In this document: positions 7,622-15,963 of the stretch, one piece after another
Numbering within the stretch: the first letter of the stretch is position 1
How the letters are laid out: the number at the start of each line of letters is the position of its first letter
Source of the DNA: CAYVBN01 sp964538565
Lineage (GTDB): Bacteria; Pseudomonadota; Alphaproteobacteria; Rhizobiales; Xanthobacteraceae
Length of the DNA stretch: 31,787 nucleotides
Assembly: GCA_964538565.1 (NCBI GenBank)
Contig: CAZIGW010000279.1
Coordinates: 1-31,787 of the forward strand
Reading direction: 5' to 3'
Notes under the pieces: model-generated
The model's database searches: none
What the model was told of the DNA's origin: nothing
Seen by the model: the letters and a program-made list of their open reading frames with translations, nothing else
Translations under genes and position numbers: made by a program

Positions 7622-8721
7622 GCGGATCTCGTGCTGAGGCATTCGAGAATGATCGCCGTTCGGGCCTCGGCGAGCCTTCGGGCCGCCGTTGCGCTCGCGG
7701 CACGGGCAAGCACGGTGCACACCGGATCGCCCGTCTCGATGCGCGTGCCGGCGCGCGGGCGATCCGCCGTCCAATCCGGCCACTTCAGGTCCGGCACCGC
7801 CGGGATGTCGCACTCCGCGTACAGGATCGCGGCCGCGCAGGCATCGTCGAATTGCGGCAGGCAGGATGGCAACCGGCCGCAACAGGCGTCGACGTGCATG
7901 GCGAAGAGGGAGCCGTCACGCGGCTCGAAGATGTCGAGCGTGGCGCCGGGGCGCGGATTGATTTCGAGCAGATGGAACGTCGCGCCGTCGACCAGGAAGT
8001 CGGCGCTGTTGAGCCCGACGAGCGAGAGCGCCGAAGCGAGCCGCTGGACCGCCTGCGTCATCGCGCGTTCGAGCGGCGCGGCGATCGGCGCGGGCCGCGC
8101 GGCACCGCCGTATCGATAAGGCCGCCGGCAACACGGCGCGCACCATTGCATGCTGAACCCGAGGACGAGCGCCTGCGCGCCGTCGGCGATGAACAATGCG
8201 GAGACCGGGGTGCCCGGCACGTGGCGCTGAAAGTAGCGGGAGCGATCGGCGGTGTCGTCGGCGATCGCCGCCCGGATGTGGTGTCCGCCGGCGCCGCCGC
8301 GGCGCTTGACCAGCCAGCCGACGTGGTTCTCGGGAGGAGCGAGCGACGTCTGCGGGTGCGAGATGCCGCAGTCGCGGCACAACTGCGCGAAGGCCATCGG
8401 ATCCTTCACCCGCGCCACGGTTTCCGCGCTGTTGCCCAGCAGCGGCCAGCGGCGCGCGATCGCACCGAGCAATTCGGGCCGGTCCTCGAACCCGGTGCCG
8501 CACACCGCGCCGCGCGGATCGCGGCCGTCCGCCAGGGTCTTGAGCGCGGTGAGCAGCTCGGACTCCTCCATGCCGCGAACGAAACCGGCATCCAGGCGCA
8601 CGTGGGCGCGCGCCGTCTCGACCATGTCGTGGTCGGCGAAGAAATCCGCCACCAGCGGCGCGTAGCCGCCGCGCCGCGCCGAAGCGGCGAGTGCGCGGCC
8701 GGAGGCGGCGGCGATCAGCAC
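7618..8721 (-). CDS. ATP-grasp protein, MfnD-like (methylofuran biosynthesis candidate)
   Basis: The product (367 aa from GTG 8721) has an N-terminal domain beginning VLIAAASGRALAASARRGGY, a central ATP-grasp fold with WLVKRRGGAGGHHIRAA (nucleotide-binding Lys and Gly loop) and FHLLEINPRPGATLDIFE (metal-binding Glu and Asn). It resembles the ATP-grasp family of C1 clusters (orf17 in M. extorquens, from memory) and the archaeal tyramine-glutamate ligase MfnD. Gamma-glutamyl ligation to tyrosine or tyramine during methylofuran synthesis is therefore inferred, not shown. An in-frame ATG at 8760 would overlap mtdB by 29 bp; GTG 8721 follows a GAGAG and fits the family start better. Four bases overlap mch. 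Confidence 0.8.
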   Translation of the reverse strand: MLIAAASGRALAASARRGGYAPLVADFFADHDMVETARAHVRLDAGFVRGMEESELLTALKTLADGRDPRGAVCGTGFEDRPELLGAIARRWPLLGNSAETVARVKDPMAFAQLCRDCGISHPQTSLAPPENHVGWLVKRRGGAGGHHIRAAIADDTADRSRYFQRHVPGTPVSALFIADGAQALVLGFSMQWCAPCCRRPYRYGGAARPAPIAAPLERAMTQAVQRLASALSLVGLNSADFLVDGATFHLLEINPRPGATLDIFEPRDGSLFAMHVDACCGRLPSCLPQFDDACAAAILYAECDIPAVPDLKWPDWTADRPRAGTRIETGDPVCTVLARAASATAARRLAEARTAIILECLSTRSA

Positions 8722-8731
8722 GACAGTCTCT

Positions 8732-9628
8732 CTACCGGGCGAATTCGCGCGCCAGCGCAAAAGCGTCGCGAAAGTCGTAGGCCACCGGCTTGGTGGCGGC
8801 GATCATTTTCTGAAACAGGCCGAACTCGGTCTTGTATTTGACGTTGCCGATCGCCAGCGGACCGATGCCGAGCGCGCCCGTGGGCGCCAATTCGGCGCCG
8901 TCCGCCATCACGTCGAGCCCTTCGATCCCCGAGGGCGGCACCGCATTCATGTCCGCGGCCACGAGAAGGCGGGGCGCGGCGCGGATCTGCTCGCTCGAGA
9001 GAATGCGCGTCCCGGCGCGGCCGGCGCACAGCGCCACGTCGGTCTCGGCCAGAATGCCGGATTTCTTCGCCTCGTCGCTGCCGTCAGCCGCGTTCACCTT
9101 CGCGCCGAAGCGCGTTTCGATCTCGCGCGCGCTCTCGCCGACGCGCTTGACGCCGTCATAGCCCACGAGGGTGACGTTCGCGCCCTCGAGCGCGGCGATG
9201 ACGGCGGAGGAAAATCCGACCACGCCGGTCGCGCCGAAGACGGCCACCGCGCAATCCTCCAGCGCGCGGTTCTTCTTGGTGCGCAGAGTCCTTTCGACGC
9301 AGGCCATCATCGCGGCCGCGGTCGTGAACGAGCCCGCCGGATCGGCGAAGAACGACATGCCGAAGGGCGGCACGAGCGCCTTCCTGGCTGCGGCCAGCAT
9401 GTCGAGGGCCAGAATGGCGTTCTTGCCGCCGAAGAACATACCGGTCTTGATCCCGTCGCGCGGCGGTCGCGAGAAGATCGCATCCTGCACCAGCCCCGCG
9501 ACCTCGTCGGCGGTAACATTCGTGTAGTGGAGTACCGCGTCGAAGCCCGCGTCCAGCGCCATGTTGGCGTCGAACGGGCTCATGTGCTTGAGCGGGGTCA
9601 CCATGTGAAGGATGTGCTTGTCGGCCAC
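8732..9628 (-). CDS. mtdB: NAD(P)-dependent methylene-H4MPT dehydrogenase
   Basis: MtdB oxidises methylene-H4MPT to methenyl-H4MPT with NAD+ or NADP+. The 298-aa product has the N-terminal substrate region HMVTPLKHMSPFDANMA (about 8-24), DGIKTGMFFGGKNA (about 58-71) and a Rossmann nucleotide loop AVFGATGVVGFSSAVIAALEG (about 129-149, written here in part) followed by a strand ending in LVGYDG. It starts at GTG 9628, supported by GGGAGGTGA eight bases upstream; no ATG fits. It is 35 bp after mptG and 10 bp before the MfnD-like gene. The NADP-specific MtdA paralog is shorter in these loops and lacks this context, so MtdB is preferred. Confidence 0.95.
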   Translation of the reverse strand: MADKHILHMVTPLKHMSPFDANMALDAGFDAVLHYTNVTADEVAGLVQDAIFSRPPRDGIKTGMFFGGKNAILALDMLAAARKALVPPFGMSFFADPAGSFTTAAAMMACVERTLRTKKNRALEDCAVAVFGATGVVGFSSAVIAALEGANVTLVGYDGVKRVGESAREIETRFGAKVNAADGSDEAKKSGILAETDVALCAGRAGTRILSSEQIRAAPRLLVAADMNAVPPSGIEGLDVMADGAELAPTGALGIGPLAIGNVKYKTEFGLFQKMIAATKPVAYDFRDAFALAREFAR

Positions 9629-9663
9629 GACGTCACCTCCCGCGCTCGTTCGTTTCTGTTCCG

Positions 9664-10662
9664 TCAGTGCTCCGGCGCGCACGCGGCGGCGCGGGCGGTG
9701 ATCACCGCGCCGCGATTGAGCCCCCGGCACACACGGATGTCCAGACCCTGTGCCTGCGGTGTCCGGCGCGCGACCTGCAGCAGGCGATGCGCGTCCTCGG
9801 GCGAGGGCGCGAAAGCAAACCCGGTCGGTCCCCACGAACTCTGGCCGACCCCATAGGCGCCTTCGCGTTCGAGCCGCGCGAGTACCGCGGAGACGTCCGG
9901 ACTGGTGAAGCGGTTGCCGCCCTGCATCGGCGCGAAATAGTCGCCGAGTCGCGCCTGCAGTTCGCCGATCGCCGCGCCGAAATTCGCGATGTCGCGCTCG
10001 ACAATGGCCGGCAGCGCTTTCATGAGCACCAGATGACACAGCCGGGCGGCATCGGCCGCCGGGAAAACCGGCAGGCGCGTGAACGCCGCACTTTCGCCGG
10101 GCCCATGTACGCCGCTCCTTGACGGATCGATGACAAGCAGGACACGCCAGTGCTCGGGAAACGGCAGCCGGCTGACAATGGGAGCGACGGCCGAATTGGG
10201 GCCGCGTCCACCGTCGACCACCAGTCCGCCCTGATCAAACAGTCCGACGCCGACGCCGGAGCGCGCGCCGCGTCCCAGACGGACGGCGTCGCCCGCGACG
10301 TCGAGCGGCAGATCGTGAAAGCGGCGCACGGCTGCCGCCAGGGCAAGCGCGATCTGCGTGCCCGAGCCGAGGCCCGAGTGCGCCGGTACGACCTGCTCGA
10401 CCGTGACGGAGCAGGCGCTGCCGAGTCCGAGAAAAGCGCGCATCGTGTCGAGGTGCCGGCGCACCCGTTCGCTCTCCGGGCCGGCGACCTGCAGGCGCGG
10501 CGATGGCGCGATCGTGATCCGGGTGCCGAGCTCGCTGATCGCCAGCCCGAGGCTGCCGAACGAACGGCCCAATTCTCCGTTGAGGTCGAGGAAGCCGAGA
10601 TGAATGCGCGCCGGAACGCAGACCGTCACGCTCGAGCCCATCCACGCGGGTGCTCCACTCAC
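9664..10662 (-). CDS. mptG: Beta-ribofuranosylaminobenzene 5'-phosphate (beta-RFAP) synthase
   Basis: MptG condenses p-aminobenzoate (or 4-hydroxybenzoate) with phosphoribosyl pyrophosphate, releasing CO2 and pyrophosphate, the first committed step to H4MPT. The 332-aa product has a GHMP-kinase-like fold: VPARIHLGFLDLNGELGRSFGSLG at the N-terminus (about 17-40), the glycine loop VVPAHSGLGSGTQIALALAAA (about 91-111) and a late YGVGQSSWGPTGFAF. Length and motifs match orf4 of M. extorquens, whose RFAP synthase activity is established. A GTG at 10662 with GGAGTGA upstream is the likely start; ATG 10641 is an alternative. It heads the minus-strand operon and diverges from the PCD-like gene. Confidence 0.93.
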   Translation of the reverse strand: MSGAPAWMGSSVTVCVPARIHLGFLDLNGELGRSFGSLGLAISELGTRITIAPSPRLQVAGPESERVRRHLDTMRAFLGLGSACSVTVEQVVPAHSGLGSGTQIALALAAAVRRFHDLPLDVAGDAVRLGRGARSGVGVGLFDQGGLVVDGGRGPNSAVAPIVSRLPFPEHWRVLLVIDPSRSGVHGPGESAAFTRLPVFPAADAARLCHLVLMKALPAIVERDIANFGAAIGELQARLGDYFAPMQGGNRFTSPDVSAVLARLEREGAYGVGQSSWGPTGFAFAPSPEDAHRLLQVARRTPQAQGLDIRVCRGLNRGAVITARAAACAPEH

Positions 10663-10788
10663 GCGTTCACTCCGGAGTTTTTTTGACCGGCAGGCTTTCC
10701 GAAACCGAATACCGGACTAGACTGCGGCACGCCGGGCTCGTTGGCAACGTGGAGGCGGGCCGGCACATCAAGTCGAGGATGTTGCGTC
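10663..10788. promoter_or_regulatory. Divergent intergenic region mptG / PCD-fhc operon
   Basis: This 126-bp gap separates the two oppositely transcribed C1 operons and must hold their promoters. It contains ACTCCGGAGT followed by seven T (10669-10684) and TTGACC at 10683-10688, a fair -35 element for the plus-strand operon. No convincing -10 box was found at 17-18 bp. Confidence 0.4.
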
Positions 10789-11172
10789 ATGAACGAAACG
10801 GGCAAGGAACGCACCTACTCGGACGACGAGATCAAGGAGAGGCTCAAGCGCGAGCTGCCCCACTGGTACTTGGAAGGCGGATGGATCCGGCGCAAGTACC
10901 GCACGCATGGCTGGAAGGGCACCCTCATGGTGATCAACGCGGTCGGCCACCTGGCCGAGGCTGCCTGGCACCACCCCGACATCACCGCCTCCTACGCCTG
11001 GGTCGAAGTGCGGCTGCAAAATCACGCGGCAAAAGGCATCACCGACAAGGACTTCGAGCTGGCGAGGAAGATCGAGGACGTCGTTCACTGGCAGCCGGGT
11101 AAGGAAGGCGGCGCGCTCGAAGGGACCCCGGAGAAGGATCAGCGATTCGCCTATCTGAAGTACGACGGTTGA
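10789..11172 (+). CDS. Pterin-4a-carbinolamine dehydratase-like protein
   Basis: The 127-aa product has the PCD signature HLAEAAWHHPDITASYAWVE with the active-site HH-P-D cluster, the following LQNH and the ITDKDFELARKIE helix. Classical PCD dehydrates 4a-hydroxytetrahydropterin. Members placed in H4MPT gene clusters have no assigned reaction, so action on a pterin cofactor or precursor is inferred. The N-terminal extension KERTYSDDEIKERLKRELPHWYLEGGWIRR (in part) matches typical PCD proteins. The ATG at 10789 has GAGG upstream; 66 bp separate it from fhcB, so it likely leads the fhc operon. Confidence 0.88.
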   Translation: MNETGKERTYSDDEIKERLKRELPHWYLEGGWIRRKYRTHGWKGTLMVINAVGHLAEAAWHHPDITASYAWVEVRLQNHAAKGITDKDFELARKIEDVVHWQPGKEGGALEGTPEKDQRFAYLKYDG

Positions 11173-11238
11173 GACGCAACGGTCCGGCGCTCGAACGAGA
11201 CGCCCGAGTGATCAGCCGAAACGGGTGAGGGACGGGGA

Positions 11239-12342
11239 ATGAGCCGCGCCTGGATCGACGGCAAACCCGTGACGCTTCAAGCCGCAAGCGCGGAGGCCGC
11301 AAAACTGCTGGCGGCGAGCCGGCTGCCGCTCGTCGCCGGTCTCGGCGCCGACATCGCCGGCGTCCGCGCCGCCATCGCGCTCGCCGAACGTTTGGGCGGC
11401 GCGGTCGATCACATGAATTCCGCCGCCCTCTTGCGCGATCTCGACGTCATGCGCGAGACCGGCACCATGGTGACGACGCCGCTCGAAGCCCGCGTGCGCG
11501 CCGACGTCTTGCTGCTGGTCGGTCCGGGACTTGCCGAAGCATGGCCGGCTCTGCCGGCGCGGCTGCTCGCGCCGCCCCCGGGGGCCGACGGGACGGGTGG
11601 GCGCCGCGTCGTCTGGTTGTGTCCGCCCAGGAGCGCGGGTGCGCTCGCGACGAGCGGCATCGAGGTCCAGACGCTCGGCCGAGAACCCGAGGAACTTCCC
11701 GTGCTGCTCGCGACCCTGCGTGCGCGCGCCGGCGGGCGCGGCCTCGGCGCAACGCAAGTCGCGACGAAATCGCTCGATGCGATCGTTGGGGTCCTGCGCG
11801 GCGCGCGCTTCGGCGTTGCCGTCTGGTCGGCCGGCGATCTCGATGAACTCGCGATTGGGATGCTGTGCGGCCTTGTCGCCGATCTCAATGCGGCGACGCG
11901 ATTCACCGGATTGCCGCTCGGTCCCGGCGACAACGCGACGGGCGCGGCGGAGGCGTGCGGCTGGATGACCGGGTTTCCGGTGCGGACCGGCTTCGGCCGC
12001 GGCTATCCGGAGCACGATCCTTGGCGGTTCGACGCCGTGCGTCTTGTCGAAAGCGGCGAGGCCGACTGCGTGCTGTGGATCTCGAGCTACCGCGCGACGG
12101 CGCCCGCGTGGCGCCGCGCGGTGCCCACCGTCGCGCTCACGCCTGACGGGGCGCGCCTTGCGCGGCGCGCGCGTGTGCAGGTCGCGGTGGGCTGTCCGGG
12201 CCGCGACCACGACAGTGTCGAGCATGTCGCCGCGACGGGCATGCTAGGGCCGGTCACGGCGTCGCGGCCGAGCAATGCCCCGTCGGTCGCCGAGGTGATC
12301 GGGATGATCTCGGCCGAATTGCCGGGGACGTCGTCATGCTGA
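11239..12342 (+). CDS. fhcB: Formyltransferase/hydrolase complex subunit B
   Basis: FhcB (367 aa) is the bacterial relative of formylmethanofuran dehydrogenase subunit B. The Mo/W-pterin and iron-sulfur binding parts of the archaeal enzyme are absent, as is usual in methylotrophs, where the complex hydrolyses rather than oxidises. Recognisable parts are LVAGLGADIAGVRAAIALAERLGGAVDHMNSAA near residues 31-62 (in part), RETGTMVTTP, and the late NATGAAEACGWMTGFPVRTGFGRGYPEHDPWRF segment (in part) typical of FwdB/FhcB. It is the first of four overlapping fhc genes; its stop overlaps fhcA by 7 bp. The ATG at 11239 follows GGGACGGGGA. Confidence 0.93.
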   Translation: MSRAWIDGKPVTLQAASAEAAKLLAASRLPLVAGLGADIAGVRAAIALAERLGGAVDHMNSAALLRDLDVMRETGTMVTTPLEARVRADVLLLVGPGLAEAWPALPARLLAPPPGADGTGGRRVVWLCPPRSAGALATSGIEVQTLGREPEELPVLLATLRARAGGRGLGATQVATKSLDAIVGVLRGARFGVAVWSAGDLDELAIGMLCGLVADLNAATRFTGLPLGPGDNATGAAEACGWMTGFPVRTGFGRGYPEHDPWRFDAVRLVESGEADCVLWISSYRATAPAWRRAVPTVALTPDGARLARRARVQVAVGCPGRDHDSVEHVAATGMLGPVTASRPSNAPSVAEVIGMISAELPGTSSC

Positions 12343-13970
12343 CGCGCATTGCCGGCGGACGGGTGATCGATCCCGCCAACGATCGCGACGGCGTGGGCGA
12401 CGTCTGGATCCGCGACGGCCGCATCGTCGAGCCGCCGGCATCCGGCGCGCCCGACGAGACCTTCGACGTCTCCGGGCGCATCGTGATGGCGGGCGCGATC
12501 GACATTCATTCGCACATCGCCGGCAGCAATGTGAACACGGCGCGGCTGCTGCTCCCCGAGCATCACCGCGCGTCCGTTCCGCGCCCGGCCGAGACGCCGC
12601 TCTCGAGCGCCGGCTGGTCGACGTTCTGGACCGGCTGCCGTTATGCGGAGATGGGATTTACGACGGTGATCGAGCCGGCGGTGTCGCCGTCCTATGCGCT
12701 GCACGCGCACCTCGAACTCGCCGACATTCCGATCATCGACAAGGGCATGCTCGCCGTCCTCGGCAACGACGACTTTCTGCTCGGCCTCATGCGCTCGAAG
12801 GAGGGAGCCCCGGCGGTGCGCGACTACGTGGCCTGGACGCTCGAGACGACGCGCGCCCTCGGCATCAAGGTCATCAACGCGGGCGGCGCGATGGCGTTCA
12901 AGTCCAACGTGCGCGCGTTCTCGTTCGACGACGTCGTTCCATGGTACGGCGTCTCCTCGCGGCAGATCGTCAAGACGCTGCAGCAGGCGGTGAACGAACT
13001 CGGGGTTCCGCATCCGCTGCACGTCCACTGCAACAATCTCGGGCTTGCGGGAAATTTCGAAACCGCGCTCACGACGATCGCGGCGGCCGAGGGTCTGCCG
13101 CTGCACCTCGCGCACCTGCAATTCTACGGTTATGGCCGCGAGGGCGAGCGCGGCTTCTCCTCGGCGGCCGCGCGGCTTGCCGAGGCGGTGAATGGGGCAA
13201 AGAGCGTGACGATCGATGTCGGGCAGGTGATGTTCGGCCAGACCGTGACGATTTCCTCCGACGTCCTGCGCCAGTTCAACGCGCGCACCGGGGCGCGGCC
13301 GCGCAAGTGGCGCATCTTCGACGGCGAGGCGAATGGCGGCGGCGTCGTGCCGTACAACTATCGGGCCGACGACTTCTACAATGCCATCCAGTGGGCGATC
13401 GGCCTCGAACTGTTCCTGCTCATCGACGACCCCTGGCGCGTGTTCTTCACCACCGACCATCCGAACGGCGCGCCGTTCACCGCCTATCCGGACCTGTTCG
13501 CCCTGCTGATGGACCGCGAAGCGCGCGCGCGGCAGATCGCGGCGCTGCCGCCGGCCGCGATGGAATTGACCACGCTCCCGTCGATCGCGAGGGAATATTC
13601 GCTGCGGGACATCGCCATCATGACGCGTGCCTCGCCCGCGCGGCTGCTCGGCCTGAAGGATCGCGGCCATCTCGGCGCGGGCGCGGTCGCCGATGTCGCG
13701 GTCTACGACGAGCGCCGCGACAAGGCGGAGATGTTCCGCGCCGCCGCGCTCGTATTCAAGGACGGCGACATCGTCGTGCGCGGCGGAAAGGTGACCCGCT
13801 ATCGCTGGGGGCGCGCCTTCGCGGCGCAGCCCGCCGATGCGCGCGCGATCGAACCGCGCATGCGCGCCTACTTCGACGAGCGCTATGGCGTCCCACTCGA
13901 CGTCCTCGCCGTTCCCGAGCATGCGATCGGGCGGCCGAATCCGTTCGGGTTCGTGTCATGCGCGCGCTGA
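12336..13970 (+). CDS. fhcA: Formyltransferase/hydrolase complex subunit A (formylmethylofuran hydrolase)
   Basis: FhcA releases formate from formylmethylofuran. The 544-aa amidohydrolase-fold protein keeps the residues of a binuclear zinc site: His58 and His60 in IDIHSHIAG, Lys178 in GIKVINAGG (position of the carboxylated lysine of archaeal FwdA), His231 in LHVHCNN, His257/His260 in PLHLAHLQFYGYG and Asp374 in FTTDHPNGAP. These assignments come from motif matching. The N-terminal TRIAGGRVIDPAND and C-terminal GHLGAGAVADVAVYDE are also typical of the family. The gene overlaps fhcB by 7 bp and fhcD by 13 bp, consistent with fixed subunit ratios. Confidence 0.95.
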   Translation: MLTRIAGGRVIDPANDRDGVGDVWIRDGRIVEPPASGAPDETFDVSGRIVMAGAIDIHSHIAGSNVNTARLLLPEHHRASVPRPAETPLSSAGWSTFWTGCRYAEMGFTTVIEPAVSPSYALHAHLELADIPIIDKGMLAVLGNDDFLLGLMRSKEGAPAVRDYVAWTLETTRALGIKVINAGGAMAFKSNVRAFSFDDVVPWYGVSSRQIVKTLQQAVNELGVPHPLHVHCNNLGLAGNFETALTTIAAAEGLPLHLAHLQFYGYGREGERGFSSAAARLAEAVNGAKSVTIDVGQVMFGQTVTISSDVLRQFNARTGARPRKWRIFDGEANGGGVVPYNYRADDFYNAIQWAIGLELFLLIDDPWRVFFTTDHPNGAPFTAYPDLFALLMDREARARQIAALPPAAMELTTLPSIAREYSLRDIAIMTRASPARLLGLKDRGHLGAGAVADVAVYDERRDKAEMFRAAALVFKDGDIVVRGGKVTRYRWGRAFAAQPADARAIEPRMRAYFDERYGVPLDVLAVPEHAIGRPNPFGFVSCAR

Positions 13971-14866
13971 CCGTCAAGGGCGTGCGGATCGACGACACGT
14001 TTGCCGAGGCGTTCGGCATGCGCGCGACGGCGCTCGTCATCACCGCGGACAGCGCCCGCTGGGCGCGCCAGGCCGCGGTGACGATGACGGGCTACGGAAC
14101 CTCCGTCATCGGCTGCGGCGCGGAGGCCGGCATCGATCGGGAGCTGACCGCCAGGGAGACGCCCGACGGACGGCCCGGCGTGCGCGTGCTGCTGTTCGCC
14201 GTCTCCACCGCGGAATTGCAGAAACAGCTGCAGGGCCGGGTGGGGCAATGCGTGCTCACGAGCCCCGGTTCGGCCTGCTATGCGGGGATCGAGGGCGAAG
14301 AGCGCCTGAAGCTCGGCAGCGCGCTGCGCTATTTCGGCGACGGCTGGCAGATTTCGAAGCGTCTGGCGGGAAGGCACTACTGGCGCGTGCCGGTGATGGA
14401 CGGCGAGTTCGTGTGCGAGGCCACCACGGGACTGACCAAGCAGGCGGTCGGCGGCGGCAATCTCATCATCATGGGCAGGAGCGCGCGCGAGACGCTGGCG
14501 GCGGCCGAGGCGGCGGTAGCGGCGATCGAGTCCGTGCCCGATGTCATCATGCCGTTTCCGGGCGGGATCGCGCGGTCGGGTTCGAAGGTCGGCGCCAAGT
14601 ACAAGGGCATGAGCGCCTCGACCAACGACGCGTATTGTCCGACGCTGCGCGGGGCGGTCAAGAGCGCGCTCGATCCCGACATCGGTTCGGTGCTCGAGAT
14701 CGTCATCGACGGCCTGACGCCGCAAGCCGTCGCCGCCGCCATGCGCGCGGGCATTGCCGCCGTCGTCAGGCTCGGACCGAAAAAAGGGGCCTTGCGCATC
14801 GGCGCGGGCAACTACGGCGGCAAGCTCGGGCCGCACCACTTTCATCTGAAGGACCTGCTGCCGTGA
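13958..14866 (+). CDS. fhcD: Formylmethylofuran:H4MPT formyltransferase, complex subunit D
   Basis: FhcD (302 aa) moves the formyl group from formyl-H4MPT to methylofuran, like archaeal Ftr. Family blocks seen are IDDTFAEAFGMRATALVITA (about 10-29), GYGTSVIGCGAEAGID, VLTSPGSACYAG, LRYFGDGWQISK, RVPVMDGEFVCE and SKVGAKYKGMSASTNDAYCP. The start at 13958 lies inside the end of fhcA, and its stop overlaps the GTG of fhcC. A much longer open frame continues upstream through fhcA but is antiparallel in meaning to the family start and was not used. Confidence 0.95.
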   Translation: MRALTVKGVRIDDTFAEAFGMRATALVITADSARWARQAAVTMTGYGTSVIGCGAEAGIDRELTARETPDGRPGVRVLLFAVSTAELQKQLQGRVGQCVLTSPGSACYAGIEGEERLKLGSALRYFGDGWQISKRLAGRHYWRVPVMDGEFVCEATTGLTKQAVGGGNLIIMGRSARETLAAAEAAVAAIESVPDVIMPFPGGIARSGSKVGAKYKGMSASTNDAYCPTLRGAVKSALDPDIGSVLEIVIDGLTPQAVAAAMRAGIAAVVRLGPKKGALRIGAGNYGGKLGPHHFHLKDLLP

Positions 14867-15681
14867 AGCCGCTGGTGCTGACGCTGCGCGCAACGCCCGA
14901 CGAGCGTCTCGATCTCTCCCCGCTCGTGCCGCACGAACTCGCCGGCAAGTCGGCCGAGGAGATCCTGGCGCTCCCGATCAACACCACGCGCCGACGCATC
15001 GCGGTCGGCGACATCTTTCGCCTGCGCATGGGGGATGTTCAGTCGATCCGCTTCGAGGGCGGCAGCGACCGGTTCGATCGGGTCGGGCAGGCGATGCGGG
15101 GCGGCGAGATCGTGGTCGACGGCGACGTCGGCACCCTGGCCGGCCGGCTGATGCAGGGCGGACGCCTGATCGTGTCCGGCGATGCCGGCCCGTGGGCGGC
15201 ATCCGGGATGAAGGGCGGCACCGTCGAAATCGCCGGCGCGGCCGGCGACCGCCTCGGCGGGCCGCTTGCCGGGGAGATGGCCGGAATGCGCGGCGGCGTC
15301 GTGGTGGTGAGGGGCGACGCGGGCGAGCGCGCGGGCGATCGCTTGCGGCGCGGAACGATCATCGTCGAAGGAAAGGCGGGAGCCCACGCCGGCAGCCGGA
15401 TGATCGCCGGGACCCTGATCGTGCGGCGCGAGGCGGGCGCCTTGCCGGGCTACCTGATGCGACGCGGTACGATCGTGCTCGGCGCGGGACACGCGGGATC
15501 CCTGCCCACCTTCGTCGACTGCGGCCGGCACGATCTCGTCGCCATGCGCCTGATGGCGGCCTTCGTGGCGCCGCTGAGCGGGCGCGCCGCACGCCTGTTC
15601 CGCCAGCCGCTGCAACGCTTTGCCGGGGACATGGCGACGCTCGGAAAAGGCGAGATCCTGGTGGCGAACCGGACCGGCTGA
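14863..15681 (+). CDS. fhcC: Formyltransferase/hydrolase complex subunit C
   Basis: FhcC (272 aa) is a right-handed beta-helix protein related to the C-terminal domain of glutamate synthase. The repeated pattern GGxxxVxGDxG is plain between about residues 80 and 200: GGEIVVDGDVGTLAG, GGRLIVSGDAG, GGTVEIAGAAGDRLGG, GGVVVVRGDAGERAG, GTIIVEGKAGAHAG and GTLIVRREAG. In the complex it packs against FhcA and is thought to help hold methylofuran as a swinging prosthetic group. The GTG start overlaps the fhcD stop (GTGA); no ATG fits better. Confidence 0.94.
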   Translation: MKPLVLTLRATPDERLDLSPLVPHELAGKSAEEILALPINTTRRRIAVGDIFRLRMGDVQSIRFEGGSDRFDRVGQAMRGGEIVVDGDVGTLAGRLMQGGRLIVSGDAGPWAASGMKGGTVEIAGAAGDRLGGPLAGEMAGMRGGVVVVRGDAGERAGDRLRRGTIIVEGKAGAHAGSRMIAGTLIVRREAGALPGYLMRRGTIVLGAGHAGSLPTFVDCGRHDLVAMRLMAAFVAPLSGRAARLFRQPLQRFAGDMATLGKGEILVANRTG

Positions 15682-15750
15682 TTCGGTGTTATGATCGCAG
15701 GTCCCGGGACGCCCGTGACCGCACGGGCATGCGCGAACGGAGCTTGGGCC

Positions 15751-15963
15751 ATGGGAATGTTGGAAATCGTCCTCACCGTGTGTGCGCTGGCGCAGCCGAC
15801 GACGTGCGAGGACGAGCACCTTCAATTTGCGGCCGCGGGTTCCTTGCGGCAATGCGCCATGTCGGCGCCGCCCTACATCGCGCGGTGGATCGACCAGCAT
15901 CCGAAGTGGTCGGCCGTGCGATGGCGCTGCGACTACCCGGGCCTGCGCGGAAAATCGACCTGA
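15751..15963 (+). CDS. Small conserved Cys-containing protein
   Basis: A 70-aa product starts at ATG 15751 with GGAG 9 bases upstream. It has four Cys (11, 19, 35, 60) and the features CALAQPTTCEDEHLQF, QCAMSAPPYIARWIDQHPKW and RWRC, which I recognise as a small conserved family of alphaproteobacteria without known function. The start is weakly hydrophobic but not a clear signal peptide. Its stop overlaps the folP start by one base (TGATG), so they are translated together. An upstream ATG at 15691 is less likely. Function unknown. Confidence 0.7.
   Translation: MGMLEIVLTVCALAQPTTCEDEHLQFAAAGSLRQCAMSAPPYIARWIDQHPKWSAVRWRCDYPGLRGKST

Noticed and set aside
10669..10684. ACTCCGGAGT followed by seven T as a terminator
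   Set aside because: The palindrome has no room for a loop (3-bp stem at best), lies between divergent starts, and on the minus strand it contains the mptG ribosome site.
12087..13922. 611-aa open frame antisense to fhcA
   Set aside because: Arg/Asp/His-rich mirror of fhcA without any recognisable domain; fhcA is certain.
11239..15681. Archaeal-type formylmethanofuran dehydrogenase
   Set aside because: No Mo/W-pterin or Fe-S binding motifs in the B subunit and no F, G or H subunits; subunit order BADC fits the bacterial Fhc complex.
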